Shown here one piece after another: positions 37,031 through 46,259 of a stretch of DNA of 64,000 bases. A model generated the notes under the pieces. It searched no databases, was not told where the DNA came from, and saw only the letters and a program-made list of their open reading frames with translations. Position 1 is the first letter of the stretch. Every line of letters begins with the position of its first letter. Both the position numbers and the translations under genes were made by a program. The stretch comes from Planococcus antarcticus DSM 14505 (lineage in GTDB: Bacteria > Bacillota > Bacilli > Bacillales_A > Planococcaceae): the NCBI RefSeq assembly GCF_001687565.2, contig NZ_CP016534.2, forward strand, positions 2,732,501 through 2,796,500. Direction: 5' to 3'.

Positions 37031-38416
37031 TCATCCGTGGCGAGCCGTCAATTTAACTTTGCAGATGGCTTCAATCTCTTCCCATTCTTTTGAAGTACGG
37101 AAGATATCCTCTTCAATTAGTTCACTACCTGTTTGAACTTCGATGATTTCCATATTGGTCGTCGCTTTCAACGTATGCTTAGCGCCAAGCGGGATATGGA
37201 TGACATCTCCTGTTCTGACATGACTCAGTTGATCGTTGAAAACAAAAATGCCCTCACCTTTGACGATGGTCCATACTTCACTGCGTTTGTAATGCATCTG
37301 GTAGCTAAGGTTTTTCCCTGCGTTTATGCCCAAGCGCTTGATTAAAACTTCGTTCCCTTCCGCATACCTCGTGTATTCCAGTACTCGGTACCAGCCCCAG
37401 CGGCGCTCTTCATACATCGGCCGGCCATTGAAGCCTTCTACGTATTCTTTCACTTTCGTACTGGCATCTTTGTCGGTCACCAATATCCCGTCCGGACTTG
37501 CTGCCACTACGACATTATCCAAGCCAAGCAGAGTAATCGGAATATCAAGTTCATTGACAATATGAGAATTTTCTACTCCTCTGCCGATAATCCCTTTACC
37601 TGTCACCTGAACTGCCATTTCCTCTGTCAGCGTATTCCAGGTACCTAAATCCTTCCAATAGCCGTCATACGGTAATGAAACAATATGAGAAGCACGCTCA
37701 ACCACTTCATAATCAAAGCTGTTTTTAGGCAAGCGATGGTAATTTTTTAGCAGCTGAGAATACTCAGTCGGCATCCCTCTCTCTTTCAACAAATCAATAA
37801 TGTAGCCCAATTTAAAAGCGAAGACACCACAATTCCATAAGGCATTTTTTTCAATCAGCTCTTCTGCTTGCTGCTCAGTAGGCTTTTCTTTAAAGTAATC
37901 AACTGTCAAATAAGAATCATCCGATTTATTGTCGAGAATAATATAGCCGTATTTTGCGGAAGGATAAGTTGGTTTAACTCCCATCAACGCCAAGTCCGCA
38001 CCGGAAGCCAGCAAGGCTTTTTCTAAGTCCTGAACACGACCAAAAAATCGGTTCTCAACGTACGGATCTACCGGCAACATGCCGACCACTTCATCAAGAC
38101 TGCATTTCTGGACAGAATAAAGATATACGGCTGCTAAAGCGATTGCCGGAAACGTATCTCTTCTTTCCGGTTCCGTGACCACGTGGACATCATGTCCCAA
38201 TTGGCTTTTGATCATATCCACCTGTGAGCTGCTGGTAGCTATGATGGAATTTTCAGCCATGCCCGTTTCCTCAATTTGCTTCCAAACTCGTTGAACCATG
38301 GAAACTTTATTGCCTCCCTCGTCACTCAATACTTTTAGAAACTGTTTTGAACGTGCATCGTTGGAAAGTGGCCATAGGCGCTTTCCTGATCCCCCCGATA
38401 ACAATACCAACCTCAT
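37031..38416 (-). CDS. manC: Mannose-1-phosphate guanylyltransferase with C-terminal cupin
   Basis: 461 residues. Makes GDP-mannose. Nucleotidyltransferase signature VLLSGGSGKRLWPLSNDARSKQFL and GMLPVDPYV; C-terminal cupin (about 350-450) with YQMHYKRSEVW and VHIPLGAKHTL, the mannose isomerase type II half-domain found in ManC/AlgA. A separate manA is still present next door, so the cupin may not carry the isomerase job. First gene of its operon; AAGGAGGG before the ATG and a good sigma-A promoter upstream. Confidence 0.92.
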   Translation of the reverse strand: MRLVLLSGGSGKRLWPLSNDARSKQFLKVLSDEGGNKVSMVQRVWKQIEETGMAENSIIATSSSQVDMIKSQLGHDVHVVTEPERRDTFPAIALAAVYLYSVQKCSLDEVVGMLPVDPYVENRFFGRVQDLEKALLASGADLALMGVKPTYPSAKYGYIILDNKSDDSYLTVDYFKEKPTEQQAEELIEKNALWNCGVFAFKLGYIIDLLKERGMPTEYSQLLKNYHRLPKNSFDYEVVERASHIVSLPYDGYWKDLGTWNTLTEEMAVQVTGKGIIGRGVENSHIVNELDIPITLLGLDNVVVAASPDGILVTDKDASTKVKEYVEGFNGRPMYEERRWGWYRVLEYTRYAEGNEVLIKRLGINAGKNLSYQMHYKRSEVWTIVKGEGIFVFNDQLSHVRTGDVIHIPLGAKHTLKATTNMEIIEVQTGSELIEEDIFRTSKEWEEIEAICKVKLTARHG

Positions 38417-38579
38417 AATTATGCCCTCCTTCTCATCTGCGATTTTAGCTGAGTGCCAGTTCTTTGTACTTGCTCTTTCCGATAAAAATATAAATTAAAT
38501 ACGACCTTATAGGTAATATTTATCTACTATAAAAAATAAGTAATCCTATTTACATATAAATTTAAAAAGGTATAACCGT

Positions 38580-38608
38580 ATTATATATATAAATACCTAA
38601 TAATTCAA
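38580..38608 (-). promoter_or_regulatory. manC operon sigma-A promoter
   Basis: Minus strand TTGAAT (38608-38603), 17-bp spacer, TATAAT (38585-38580), about 165 bp upstream of the manC start. Confidence 0.7.
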
Positions 38609-38614
38609 TATAAT

Positions 38615-38632
38615 TTTCTAATTAATTAGAAA
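38615..38632. promoter_or_regulatory. 18-bp perfect palindrome upstream of manC promoter
   Basis: TTTCTAATTAATTAGAAA, centred about 16 bp before the -35 box. The position suits an activator or other dimeric regulator. AT-rich palindromes also occur by chance in such DNA. Confidence 0.45.
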
Positions 38633-38802
38633 TATCAGATACATTTACCTATTTTATGTACCAAACTCCTTTAGCGTAAGGCTTTCAGAGTTATTTTATT
38701 TTTCAATTTTTTTTAGAAATTAAAGACATTTTTTATTCTTAAAGTCGTTCTCGATTGTATCGTCCAAAGATTCTCTAGTTAGCAGTTGAAATTTAGCAAT
38801 AG

Positions 38803-38847
38803 AAAAAACCGCTTTCATGAAATCGACGGATTCCATGAAAGCGGTTT
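38803..38847 (-). terminator. Terminator of fcl-to-GT4 operon
   Basis: AAACCGCTTTCATG/CATGAAAGCGGTTT with further pairing inside (AATC/GATT) and a minus-strand T-run of six. Confidence 0.92.
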
Positions 38848-38859
38848 GGTTACATATAC

Positions 38860-40167
38860 TTATTTTTTATTGACAGCTTCTTCGTAGTTCTCGATCCGAG
38901 GAGATGTCTCCAGCTGATGTGTCCCAGCAATCACCTGCAACACATCACGGTATTTATTGATTGATGTGTCCCGAGTCAGGTTTTCTTCGAGATAAGCGCG
39001 CCCTTTGTGTCCCATTGTCTTCAATTCAACAGGATCCAAGCTCTGCAGGTAATTGATGGCATGGACGACGCCCTGGTAATTTTGAGGTTCGATAACAACA
39101 CCAGCACCACTTTCGAAAATCAATCGCTGCACTTCGCTGCCTTGCTCCAATACACCTAAAACAGGTTTTCCTGCGGCCATGACCCCATAAATTTTACTTG
39201 GCACAGAAACCCCTTTGATGCCTTTTTGATTGACCACCAAATGAACGTCTGCCGCATTCAATGAATACTTGAGAAATTCTTTTGGCTGATAAGGAAGAAA
39301 TTTGACGTTTTCAAGATTATTTTGGACGGTATATTCCTGAATCTGCTGTTTGACTGCCCCTTCTCCAATAAACAAGAAGACGATGTCAGGCTGCTTTGTA
39401 AACTGCTTGGCCACTTGAATCAGATTTTCCAAATCGTAATAAAGCCCTAAATTCCCTGAATACATGACGACAAACTTATTCTCCAAGCCATGCATTTCTA
39501 GGAATTCACGGATAGCCGGCTCGTCTTTTTCAAGCGGAACAATCGCATGTTCATCTGTCCAATTGCTGATGACGGTATGGCTCGGCACTTTTTTGTCGAC
39601 AAAACGGCCTCTCAAGGTTTCAGCCATATCTTCGCCCACCAGCAGCACTTGATCGGCGTAGCTGCAATTTAGTTTATCAACTGCCTTGGCGATTTTAAAG
39701 ACGGCTTGGTTATTTGTATACGCCACAGCCTCTGCCTGTTCGGGATTAAAGTCATGGATGCTGTAAATATGCCGAGAACGCTTTAGCAGCTTGCCGATGG
39801 TCCCAATCAAACCACCCAATACCGGTGGCTGAGAAATCGTGAAAATAACATCTGTCCCCTTCTCCTTCAGCAACGCGATGTTTGCCAATAGAAAATAAGA
39901 GGAGATGTATTTTATCCTGCTGACTTTGGAGTTTTTGTTCACCTCCGGCAGTTTGATCCGAACCACCTTAATGCTTTCCAAATAATCCTCTTCAAAAAGC
40001 TTTTTGCTACTGTGGTTTTCACCGGCATATCTCGGCTGCGCTGCAATGACCGTAATATCAAAATCGTGTTGAAGACGCCCGGTCAGTTCCGTCATTAACT
40101 GGCTAGTGGCGGCGAGGTCTGGGTAAAAGTAATTAATAACAAAAGTGATCTTTTTTTTGCGTAGCAT
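38860..40167 (-). CDS. GT4-family glycosyltransferase (WbuB-like)
   Basis: 435 residues, GT-B fold. N-terminal half with ITFVINYFYPDLAATSQLM and GENHSSKKL, close to WbuB-type (fucosaminyl/deoxy-sugar) transferases; C-terminal nucleotide site VVMYSGNLGLYYDLENLI, LFIGEGAVKQQI and PSKIYGVMAAGKPVLG. It adds one sugar to the lipid-linked unit at the cytoplasmic face; donor unknown. ATG 40167 has AAGGAAGG 5 nt upstream. Last gene before a strong terminator. Confidence 0.88.
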   Translation of the reverse strand: MLRKKKITFVINYFYPDLAATSQLMTELTGRLQHDFDITVIAAQPRYAGENHSSKKLFEEDYLESIKVVRIKLPEVNKNSKVSRIKYISSYFLLANIALLKEKGTDVIFTISQPPVLGGLIGTIGKLLKRSRHIYSIHDFNPEQAEAVAYTNNQAVFKIAKAVDKLNCSYADQVLLVGEDMAETLRGRFVDKKVPSHTVISNWTDEHAIVPLEKDEPAIREFLEMHGLENKFVVMYSGNLGLYYDLENLIQVAKQFTKQPDIVFLFIGEGAVKQQIQEYTVQNNLENVKFLPYQPKEFLKYSLNAADVHLVVNQKGIKGVSVPSKIYGVMAAGKPVLGVLEQGSEVQRLIFESGAGVVIEPQNYQGVVHAINYLQSLDPVELKTMGHKGRAYLEENLTRDTSINKYRDVLQVIAGTHQLETSPRIENYEEAVNKK

Positions 40168-40218
40168 ATGGACCTTCCTTTCCCGGGGAGCACTTACCGA
40201 AATATCTGCGTTCCCCAT

Positions 40219-41328
40219 TTAAAGTTCATCAAAAATGTCAATCAAGGCATCGGTATATTTGTCTTCGGTATAGTATGCTTCAAACGTTTCCCGACTTATT
40301 CTCCCAAGACGCATACGTTCTGCATCATCGATCACTAGGTCCTTGATGGCGGCTTTGACACCTTCCACGGTCGGCTCAATGATGACACCACAATCTTTGA
40401 TCAGTTCTGCGATAATTCCGCGATCCGAGGAAATAATCGGCAGACCTGCAGCCATTCCTTCGATAATAGACATCGGCTGGCCTTCCACCTTATATTTGGT
40501 TGGCAAGGCCATCATATCCGATTCAAGAAAAAAACGTTTTTTCTCTTCACCTTGCTTGAGACCGTGGTATTGGATGCGCTGGTCCATATCGTTTTCTGCG
40601 ATATACTGTTTTACTTCCTGGAATTCGGTTTCATTCTGGATGCCGCCGACCAGATCCAATCGAAGATCATGGCCCTCGTTAACTAAAGCGGTGGTTGCCT
40701 TGATCAGCTCGACATAGCCTTTTTCAAACATCAGGTTGCTCAAATACAAAAGAGAAATCGGCCCTTTCTTCTTCCCATACACAACTTCGCTTCCAAGAAT
40801 GAAATCTGCCGGTATGCCGTTGGATACCACTTCTACCCATTTGACATAACCGCGGTAGTTGGGGGATAGTTTTTCGCCCAGCACAATACCTACATCAATT
40901 TTCTTCAATGAATTGATGATAAACTTCTGCGTGATTCCGGAAGTCGCATCAATAGTGCCACCCAGATTATTGCCATGCAGATGAGTGACCACTTTTCCGC
41001 GGCCCAACAGTTTGCAAGCCTGAATCATCATACAATCCCGCAGCAAACCCATTTTCGTTTGAGAAATGGAGATATACAAAATCGGGTTTTTCATGGTTAG
41101 CGATAGCAATCCAGAATACAGAATCGCAAAAGAATCCGTCCATACTTTATCAAAAGAAAGAGCCCCTGGATGTTCAAAATCCTTCCGGCTCAAATTGATT
41201 TTCTTCACCTTGTACTGCCGATGAAGTTTTTCGGATTTATACAAAGATTGCAAGGCGATGCTTTCTCCCAATATAGGTGGAGGCAAAGGTCCGACAAAAA
41301 TCAAATTCCTTTTTTTTGTTCCAATCAT
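40219..41328 (-). CDS. GT4-family glycosyltransferase
   Basis: 369 residues, GT-B fold. FVGPLPPPILGESIALQSLY at the start (glycine-rich acceptor loop), HLHGNNLGG, VSNGIP, LYLSNLMFEKGYVELIKA and MSIIEGMAAGLPIISSDRG with the EX7E pattern (E...E in the nucleotide site). Donor and linkage unknown. Sits between wzy and another GT4 gene in the same direction. AAAGGTG 9 nt before ATG. Confidence 0.88.
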   Translation of the reverse strand: MIGTKKRNLIFVGPLPPPILGESIALQSLYKSEKLHRQYKVKKINLSRKDFEHPGALSFDKVWTDSFAILYSGLLSLTMKNPILYISISQTKMGLLRDCMMIQACKLLGRGKVVTHLHGNNLGGTIDATSGITQKFIINSLKKIDVGIVLGEKLSPNYRGYVKWVEVVSNGIPADFILGSEVVYGKKKGPISLLYLSNLMFEKGYVELIKATTALVNEGHDLRLDLVGGIQNETEFQEVKQYIAENDMDQRIQYHGLKQGEEKKRFFLESDMMALPTKYKVEGQPMSIIEGMAAGLPIISSDRGIIAELIKDCGVIIEPTVEGVKAAIKDLVIDDAERMRLGRISRETFEAYYTEDKYTDALIDIFDEL

Positions 41329-41382
41329 GCTGAATCACCTTTTCTCAATTGACGTCAATTTGTACAGCATAAAAACTGTTCT

Positions 41383-42759
41383 TTACTGTGGATCAATGGA
41401 TTTCAATGCCGGCTTGTCCACCAGATCTTTCTCGAATGATGCAATGACCAGGTAAATGAGGATGAAAATCGGCAGGATAATGACCAACGGCTTGATGTAG
41501 TAGATGTAGCCATACCAGAACACCCTAGCGATGGTCAGAACAATCCAATAATAGCCCAGTGCCATTCCAAAGTTGCCGAAGAATTTCTTCAATAACGCAG
41601 CAGGTATGAAAATGATGGCGTATGTTGCAAATGGCGCCATAATCAGTCCCACAATCTCGTAGTTCAAGTAGTATTCCCCGTAGACAAATAACCCATAATT
41701 GGTATGGATGAGCGAAGCGACAAGATGGGCCGCCTGCGGACTCTGTGCCTCAACCCCAAAGAAAGATGGAATCAGCTGCGGGATATAATCGATGAGCGTG
41801 TGATAGTTGTCGTACGTATGAGTTACTTCAATTGCAGCCGCTGTCGAATAGACAAGATCTTGAACAGTTGGGTAATTGATAAGAATGAAAATAGAATCCA
41901 AAATGGCTTCTACATCAAAAATTAATCCCGAATGTCGAACTAGTCCTAAATAGGAAAACACCAATAATCCCCCAGCAATCAATGCTGCTTTTTTAAACGA
42001 GAATTTCGATTTGATAACGCCCGCTCTTTTGGTAGCTGTTAAAAGTAGATATAAAATTAGCAGCAATCCTAGAATATCGACCCGCGCATAATGCGCTAAC
42101 AGCCAAAAAGGCACAAAAAGGATGGCGAATTTCCGGATGGCACTCCCTTTAACACCCATAAGAACAAAGAAATACGAAATGACGACAACGGAATTCCAAG
42201 CATTCCCTGGCAATAGGCTGGGCGAAAGCTCGTGGTAGGCTTTACCTGGCAGATCCGGCAAATAAATAATGGAAGAGACAATGGCTAACGCACTAAAAAA
42301 CCAGGTAGCCAATAAACTTTTGACTGTTCCTGAATAAAAAGCCAGAATCTTCGCATCGTAATTTTGATAAGTTTTGTTCGTCATCCAAAGCAAGATGGAC
42401 CAAATGTAGTAGAAAAACAACGCACCAAATGCCAATGTGTAGAAATGCTTTTCGATGAGATGAGTGCGGTCGTTGAATAATGCCTGCACTTCGCCGATTG
42501 GACCGAAGCCCAATATGCTGATAATGGGCAGAAACAGCAGCACTAGCGAAAAAGTGGCAAAACCCACTTTGAAGACATAGATATCCATAATGAATTTAAC
42601 GGAAAAAATAATCAAAATGAATAGATTCCATGGATCATCGGTATTGAAAACCTGACCTGCACGAAGCAGGTAGTAGATCACTGAAATCCCAGTTAGTAAA
42701 TTAACGATGATAAACAGGACTTTTTCAAATCGATCATCGGCCTCAATATGCTTTTCCAT
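41383..42759 (-). CDS. O-antigen/capsule repeat-unit polymerase-like membrane protein (Wzy)
   Basis: 458 residues with about twelve hydrophobic helices and a large outside loop (about residues 300-370). No conserved catalytic motif can be named, as usual for Wzy proteins; the call rests on topology, the locus and the presence of Wzx, Wzz and an initiating transferase. It would join flipped repeat units on the outer face. AGGGGA 7 nt before ATG. Confidence 0.75.
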   Translation of the reverse strand: MEKHIEADDRFEKVLFIIVNLLTGISVIYYLLRAGQVFNTDDPWNLFILIIFSVKFIMDIYVFKVGFATFSLVLLFLPIISILGFGPIGEVQALFNDRTHLIEKHFYTLAFGALFFYYIWSILLWMTNKTYQNYDAKILAFYSGTVKSLLATWFFSALAIVSSIIYLPDLPGKAYHELSPSLLPGNAWNSVVVISYFFVLMGVKGSAIRKFAILFVPFWLLAHYARVDILGLLLILYLLLTATKRAGVIKSKFSFKKAALIAGGLLVFSYLGLVRHSGLIFDVEAILDSIFILINYPTVQDLVYSTAAAIEVTHTYDNYHTLIDYIPQLIPSFFGVEAQSPQAAHLVASLIHTNYGLFVYGEYYLNYEIVGLIMAPFATYAIIFIPAALLKKFFGNFGMALGYYWIVLTIARVFWYGYIYYIKPLVIILPIFILIYLVIASFEKDLVDKPALKSIDPQ

Positions 42760-42825
42760 CGTCTCATTCCCCTATTTATAATTCCCTTTTTCGACAACTC
42801 AATGCCTTCCTATCTGCTGCCTTTT

Positions 42826-43797
42826 TTAAGAAGGCGTCGTCGCAGATAACAGGTAGGATTTCCTGTTGTTTTTTTTGGACTGGATATAAAGATAAGACAA
42901 AATCTCAAGAGGCAAAAAAGTGGATAGATAATAGAACAGGAACTTTACCGATATCCGGTCGCGCTTAAAACCTTCTGACAAAATCCTTCTGGACAGTTGA
43001 ATAGTTTCTTTGTTTCGACCGACTATTCCTGTTCGGAAAATGACTTTCCAAATGGTCAAAACAAAACGCTGGAAAGTTGATTTCCGTTGTTTCCGCGCCA
43101 ACTCTTTGTATTTTTTAAAAATACTCAAATGTCCATTGAGCACCGATATTTTATTGGTGGTAATGCGTTCACCGCTATGATGGTAGAACAACACCATGCT
43201 TTCTTTGACATAATCGAATTTTGTTACTTGAGCCAGCCTTATGTACAAATCCCAATCCTGGCAACTTGGCAACCCTGCATCAAAACCCTGCACTTGATCT
43301 AGCACTTCTTTTTTTACTAATACCGATGATGTCGTGTCGATGCAATTAGACTCGAACAAATTCGACAATATATTTCCCTGGTATTCAGGAATTATTTTGC
43401 GGGTAGGCTGATTGTTTTCATTGACCACTTGGACGCCTGTATAAATCACACCCACATCCGGCCGATCCGCAAAAAGCTGCAACTGCTTTTCCAATTTGTC
43501 AGGAAGCCATTGATCATCCGAATCCAAAAAGCCGATAAATCTCCCCGTGGCCATTTTGATGCCGGTATTTCTGGCTTCCGATCCCCCTTTATTGGTATCG
43601 TGTTTCAAGTAAATGATGCGGTCATCCTGCATCTCTTGAACGACCTCTGCCGTGTCATCTGTCGAAAAATCATCGATAATGATGATTTCAAAATTTTGGT
43701 GACTTTGGTTCTCTAGGCTTTTCACCGCTTTTTTCAGCAGTTCCGATCGATTGTACGTCGGAATAATGACGCTGACTTTATCATTTAAGATTACCAT
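42826..43797 (-). CDS. GT2-family glycosyltransferase
   Basis: 323 residues. GT-A fold: VSVIIPTYNRSELLKKAV, IIIIDDFSTDDTAEV, SEARNTGIKMATGRFIGFLDSDDQWLPDKL (DxD within DSDDQW), SCQDWDLYIRLAQ (acceptor-side ED-type motif). Cytoplasmic, possibly peripheral to the membrane. Donor sugar not predictable. It lies between gmd and wzy. Confidence 0.9.
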   Translation of the reverse strand: MVILNDKVSVIIPTYNRSELLKKAVKSLENQSHQNFEIIIIDDFSTDDTAEVVQEMQDDRIIYLKHDTNKGGSEARNTGIKMATGRFIGFLDSDDQWLPDKLEKQLQLFADRPDVGVIYTGVQVVNENNQPTRKIIPEYQGNILSNLFESNCIDTTSSVLVKKEVLDQVQGFDAGLPSCQDWDLYIRLAQVTKFDYVKESMVLFYHHSGERITTNKISVLNGHLSIFKKYKELARKQRKSTFQRFVLTIWKVIFRTGIVGRNKETIQLSRRILSEGFKRDRISVKFLFYYLSTFLPLEILSYLYIQSKKNNRKSYLLSATTPS

Positions 43798-43840
43798 TAG
43801 ATTTCATCCCCCTCCCCCGATAAGGAACCCGCTTCCACTA

Positions 43841-44902
43841 CTACTCCGTAATAGCGCTTTTTTCTCCATTTACTAAATTGCAGTCATGCGTGACCATAAT
43901 TTCTACGAGTTCTTCAAACGATGTGGAAGTCGGATTCCATCCGAGTAACTTTTTCGCTTTAGAAGGGTCGCCCAGCAATTGCTCAACTTCTGACAAGCGG
44001 AAATATTCAGGGTTCACTTCAACCACTACTTCCCCCGTTTTTGCGTTGATACCTTTTTCTTCAACTCCTTCGCCCTGCCATTCCACTTCAATTCCAGCAT
44101 GTTTGAAAGCTAATGTCGCGAATTCGCGGACCGTGTGCATTTCTCCTGTCGCAATGACAAAATCCTCTGGTGTATCATGCTGCAGAATCAACCACATGCA
44201 CTCTACATAATCCTTAGCATAGCCCCAGTCCCGCTTGGCATCCAGATTTCCCAATAAGATTTTATCCTGCTTGCCACCTGCGATACGAGCAACTGCCATG
44301 GTGATTTTGCGCGTAACGAAGGTTTCGCCGCGACGCTCTGATTCATGGTTGAATAAGATGCCGTTCACCGCGAACATATCGTACGACTCCCGGTAGTTTT
44401 TCGTAATCCAGTAGCCGTATAATTTTGCAACGCCATAAGGAGAACGCGGGTAAAATGGTGTCGTTTCCTTTTGTGGAACTTCCTGCACTTTGCCGTACAG
44501 CTCTGATGTAGATGCCTGGTAAATACGCGTTTTTTTCTCCAGCCCCAAAATACGAACAGCTTCCAAAATGCGTAAAGTGCCGATACCGTCAACATCTGCC
44601 GTATATTCGGGTGTCTCAAATGACACTTTCACATGGGACATTGCCGCCAAATTATAGATTTCATCCGGTTTAATTTCGCTGATCAGTCGAATAATATTGG
44701 AAGTATCTGTCATGTCTCCGTAGTGAATATAAAAATTCTCACTTGATTTTAGTTCTTCGATGTATAAATGTTCGATCCGGCTCGTATTAAAGCTTGAGCT
44801 CCTGCGAATGATGCCATGCACTTCATAGCCTTTCTCTAATAAAAAATCCGATAGAAACGAGCCGTCCTGGCCGTTTACTCCTGTAATCAATGCCTTTTTC
44901 AT
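43841..44902 (-). CDS. gmd: GDP-mannose 4,6-dehydratase
   Basis: 353 residues, SDR fold. [27 protein letters not shown] is the NADP site; [19 protein letters not shown] and [18 protein letters not shown] hold the catalytic Thr/Ser, Glu, Tyr and Lys. Makes GDP-4-keto-6-deoxymannose for fcl. ATG 44902 has GGAGG 6 nt upstream; fcl ends at 44914, 11 nt before it. Confidence 0.96.
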   Translation of the reverse strand: MKKALITGVNGQDGSFLSDFLLEKGYEVHGIIRRSSSFNTSRIEHLYIEELKSSENFYIHYGDMTDTSNIIRLISEIKPDEIYNLAAMSHVKVSFETPEYTADVDGIGTLRILEAVRILGLEKKTRIYQASTSELYGKVQEVPQKETTPFYPRSPYGVAKLYGYWITKNYRESYDMFAVNGILFNHESERRGETFVTRKITMAVARIAGGKQDKILLGNLDAKRDWGYAKDYVECMWLILQHDTPEDFVIATGEMHTVREFATLAFKHAGIEVEWQGEGVEEKGINAKTGEVVVEVNPEYFRLSEVEQLLGDPSKAKKLLGWNPTSTSFEELVEIMVTHDCNLVNGEKSAITE

Positions 44903-44913
44903 CGTCTTCCTCC

Positions 44914-45864
44914 TCAATTGGTCAGCAGTGTATTTTTTTCTACGTGTTCCAAAAACCAGCCATAAGCCATCCCTAGGCCATCATCCAATGGGATTTCCGC
45001 CTGCCAGCCTAGGCCAGTCAAACGGCTAATATCCACTAATTTTCGAGGAGCGCCATCTGGCTTTGAAGTATTAAAAATAATTTCTCCTTTATACCCGACC
45101 GTATTCCCGATTTTTTCTGCCAGCTCTTTAATGGAAATGTCTTTCCCCATCCCAATATTGACCAAGTCGTTGCCGCTGTAAGTATTCATCAAATAAACCG
45201 CCGCATCCGCCAAATCATCGGAATAAAGAAATTCCCGTTTTGGCGTTCCAGTTCCCCAGACCTCTACCGTCTGCGTATTGTTCAATTTAGCTTCATGGAA
45301 CTTCCGAATCAGTGCTGGCAGAACATGCGAACTATTTAAATCGAAATTGTCATTCGGTCCGTACAAATTAGTTGGCATGATAGAAATAAAATTCGTACCG
45401 TATTGCCGGTTATAAGATTGGCACATTTTAATGCCAGCAATTTTAGCGATAGCGTATGGCTCGTTAGTCGGTTCGAGTTCACCAGTCAATAGCGAGTCCT
45501 CTCTCATCGGCTGCGCAGCCAGCTTTGGATAAATACATGTACTGCCGAGAAACAGCAGTTTTTTGACACCATTCTGATGTGCAGCATCGATAACATTCGT
45601 TTGAATCATTAAATTATCGCGGATGAACTCTGCCGGATAGTCGTTATTCGCCATAATACCGCCCACTTTGGCAGCTGCCAGAAAAACATACTCAGGTTGC
45701 TCTTCTTCAAAAAACGCATCAACCTGATCGCGCTTGGTTAAATCTAATTGATGACTGGTCCGAAACACAAGATTGGAATAGCCGCTATCCTGTAACTTTC
45801 TCACAATTGCAGAGCCTACCAATCCCCGGTGCCCAGCCACGTAAATTTTTGAATCTGAATTCAT
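44914..45864 (-). CDS. fcl: GDP-L-fucose synthase
   Basis: 316 residues, SDR epimerase/reductase. [18 protein letters not shown] is the NADP site, LGSTCIYPK holds the catalytic Ser, [17 protein letters not shown] the Tyr and Lys; [13 protein letters not shown] is typical. Converts the Gmd product to GDP-L-fucose. First gene of its operon, with AGGTGGGG 6 nt before ATG and a 395-bp leader. Confidence 0.96.
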   Translation of the reverse strand: MNSDSKIYVAGHRGLVGSAIVRKLQDSGYSNLVFRTSHQLDLTKRDQVDAFFEEEQPEYVFLAAAKVGGIMANNDYPAEFIRDNLMIQTNVIDAAHQNGVKKLLFLGSTCIYPKLAAQPMREDSLLTGELEPTNEPYAIAKIAGIKMCQSYNRQYGTNFISIMPTNLYGPNDNFDLNSSHVLPALIRKFHEAKLNNTQTVEVWGTGTPKREFLYSDDLADAAVYLMNTYSGNDLVNIGMGKDISIKELAEKIGNTVGYKGEIIFNTSKPDGAPRKLVDISRLTGLGWQAEIPLDDGLGMAYGWFLEHVEKNTLLTN

Positions 45865-46259
45865 AAATACCCCACCTTTTTTTAATGTCTGCCATGTATA
45901 AATACATGGACGCCAGTATCTGTTTTATGCTCTTTTATGGGAACTAAATAAAAAATCGAAATTCGCCCTTATACCTAAGACTATATGCTTACTAATCGAT
46001 TTCATTTTTCCATTCTACCATACAATAGTCTATATATTACAGATAATTTCGATTATTTGATAATTTAAATAATAAAAGTTTGCTAATATTACGAATTCTG
46101 GGTTGGTTGCGACTGTAGCACGCCGCACACCTGCTCCATTTTCGCATCCACTAGATCCGGTCATGAGACTCGCGCGACAGGACGCCGCGGCTCCATATGC
46201 CGAAATCTCGCTCCATATTTTAGTAATGAGGTAAAGAACAACGCAATTTCTTTATTCTT
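45865..46259. other. 395-bp AT-rich leader of fcl operon
   Basis: It contains a segment (46005-46058) also found upstream of the flippase gene at 54700-54752, and a GC-richer patch at 46090-46210 with no gene. No ORF with a ribosome binding site. Confidence 0.5.
46005..46058 (-). promoter_or_regulatory. Conserved upstream element, copy 1 (fcl operon)
   Basis: About 52 bp closely similar to 54700-54752, including the identical CAGATAATTT and GATTATTT blocks. It lies about 140-195 bp ahead of fcl in the same orientation as its partner. Probably a promoter or regulator region; sigma boxes are not clear. Confidence 0.5.

Larger units (their letters stand above)
38417..38859. other. 443-bp AT-rich leader of the manC operon
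   Basis: It holds the manC promoter, an 18-bp palindrome upstream of its -35 box and, at the far end, the terminator of the neighbouring operon. The transcript leader would be about 160 nt. No coding frame was supported. Confidence 0.6.
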
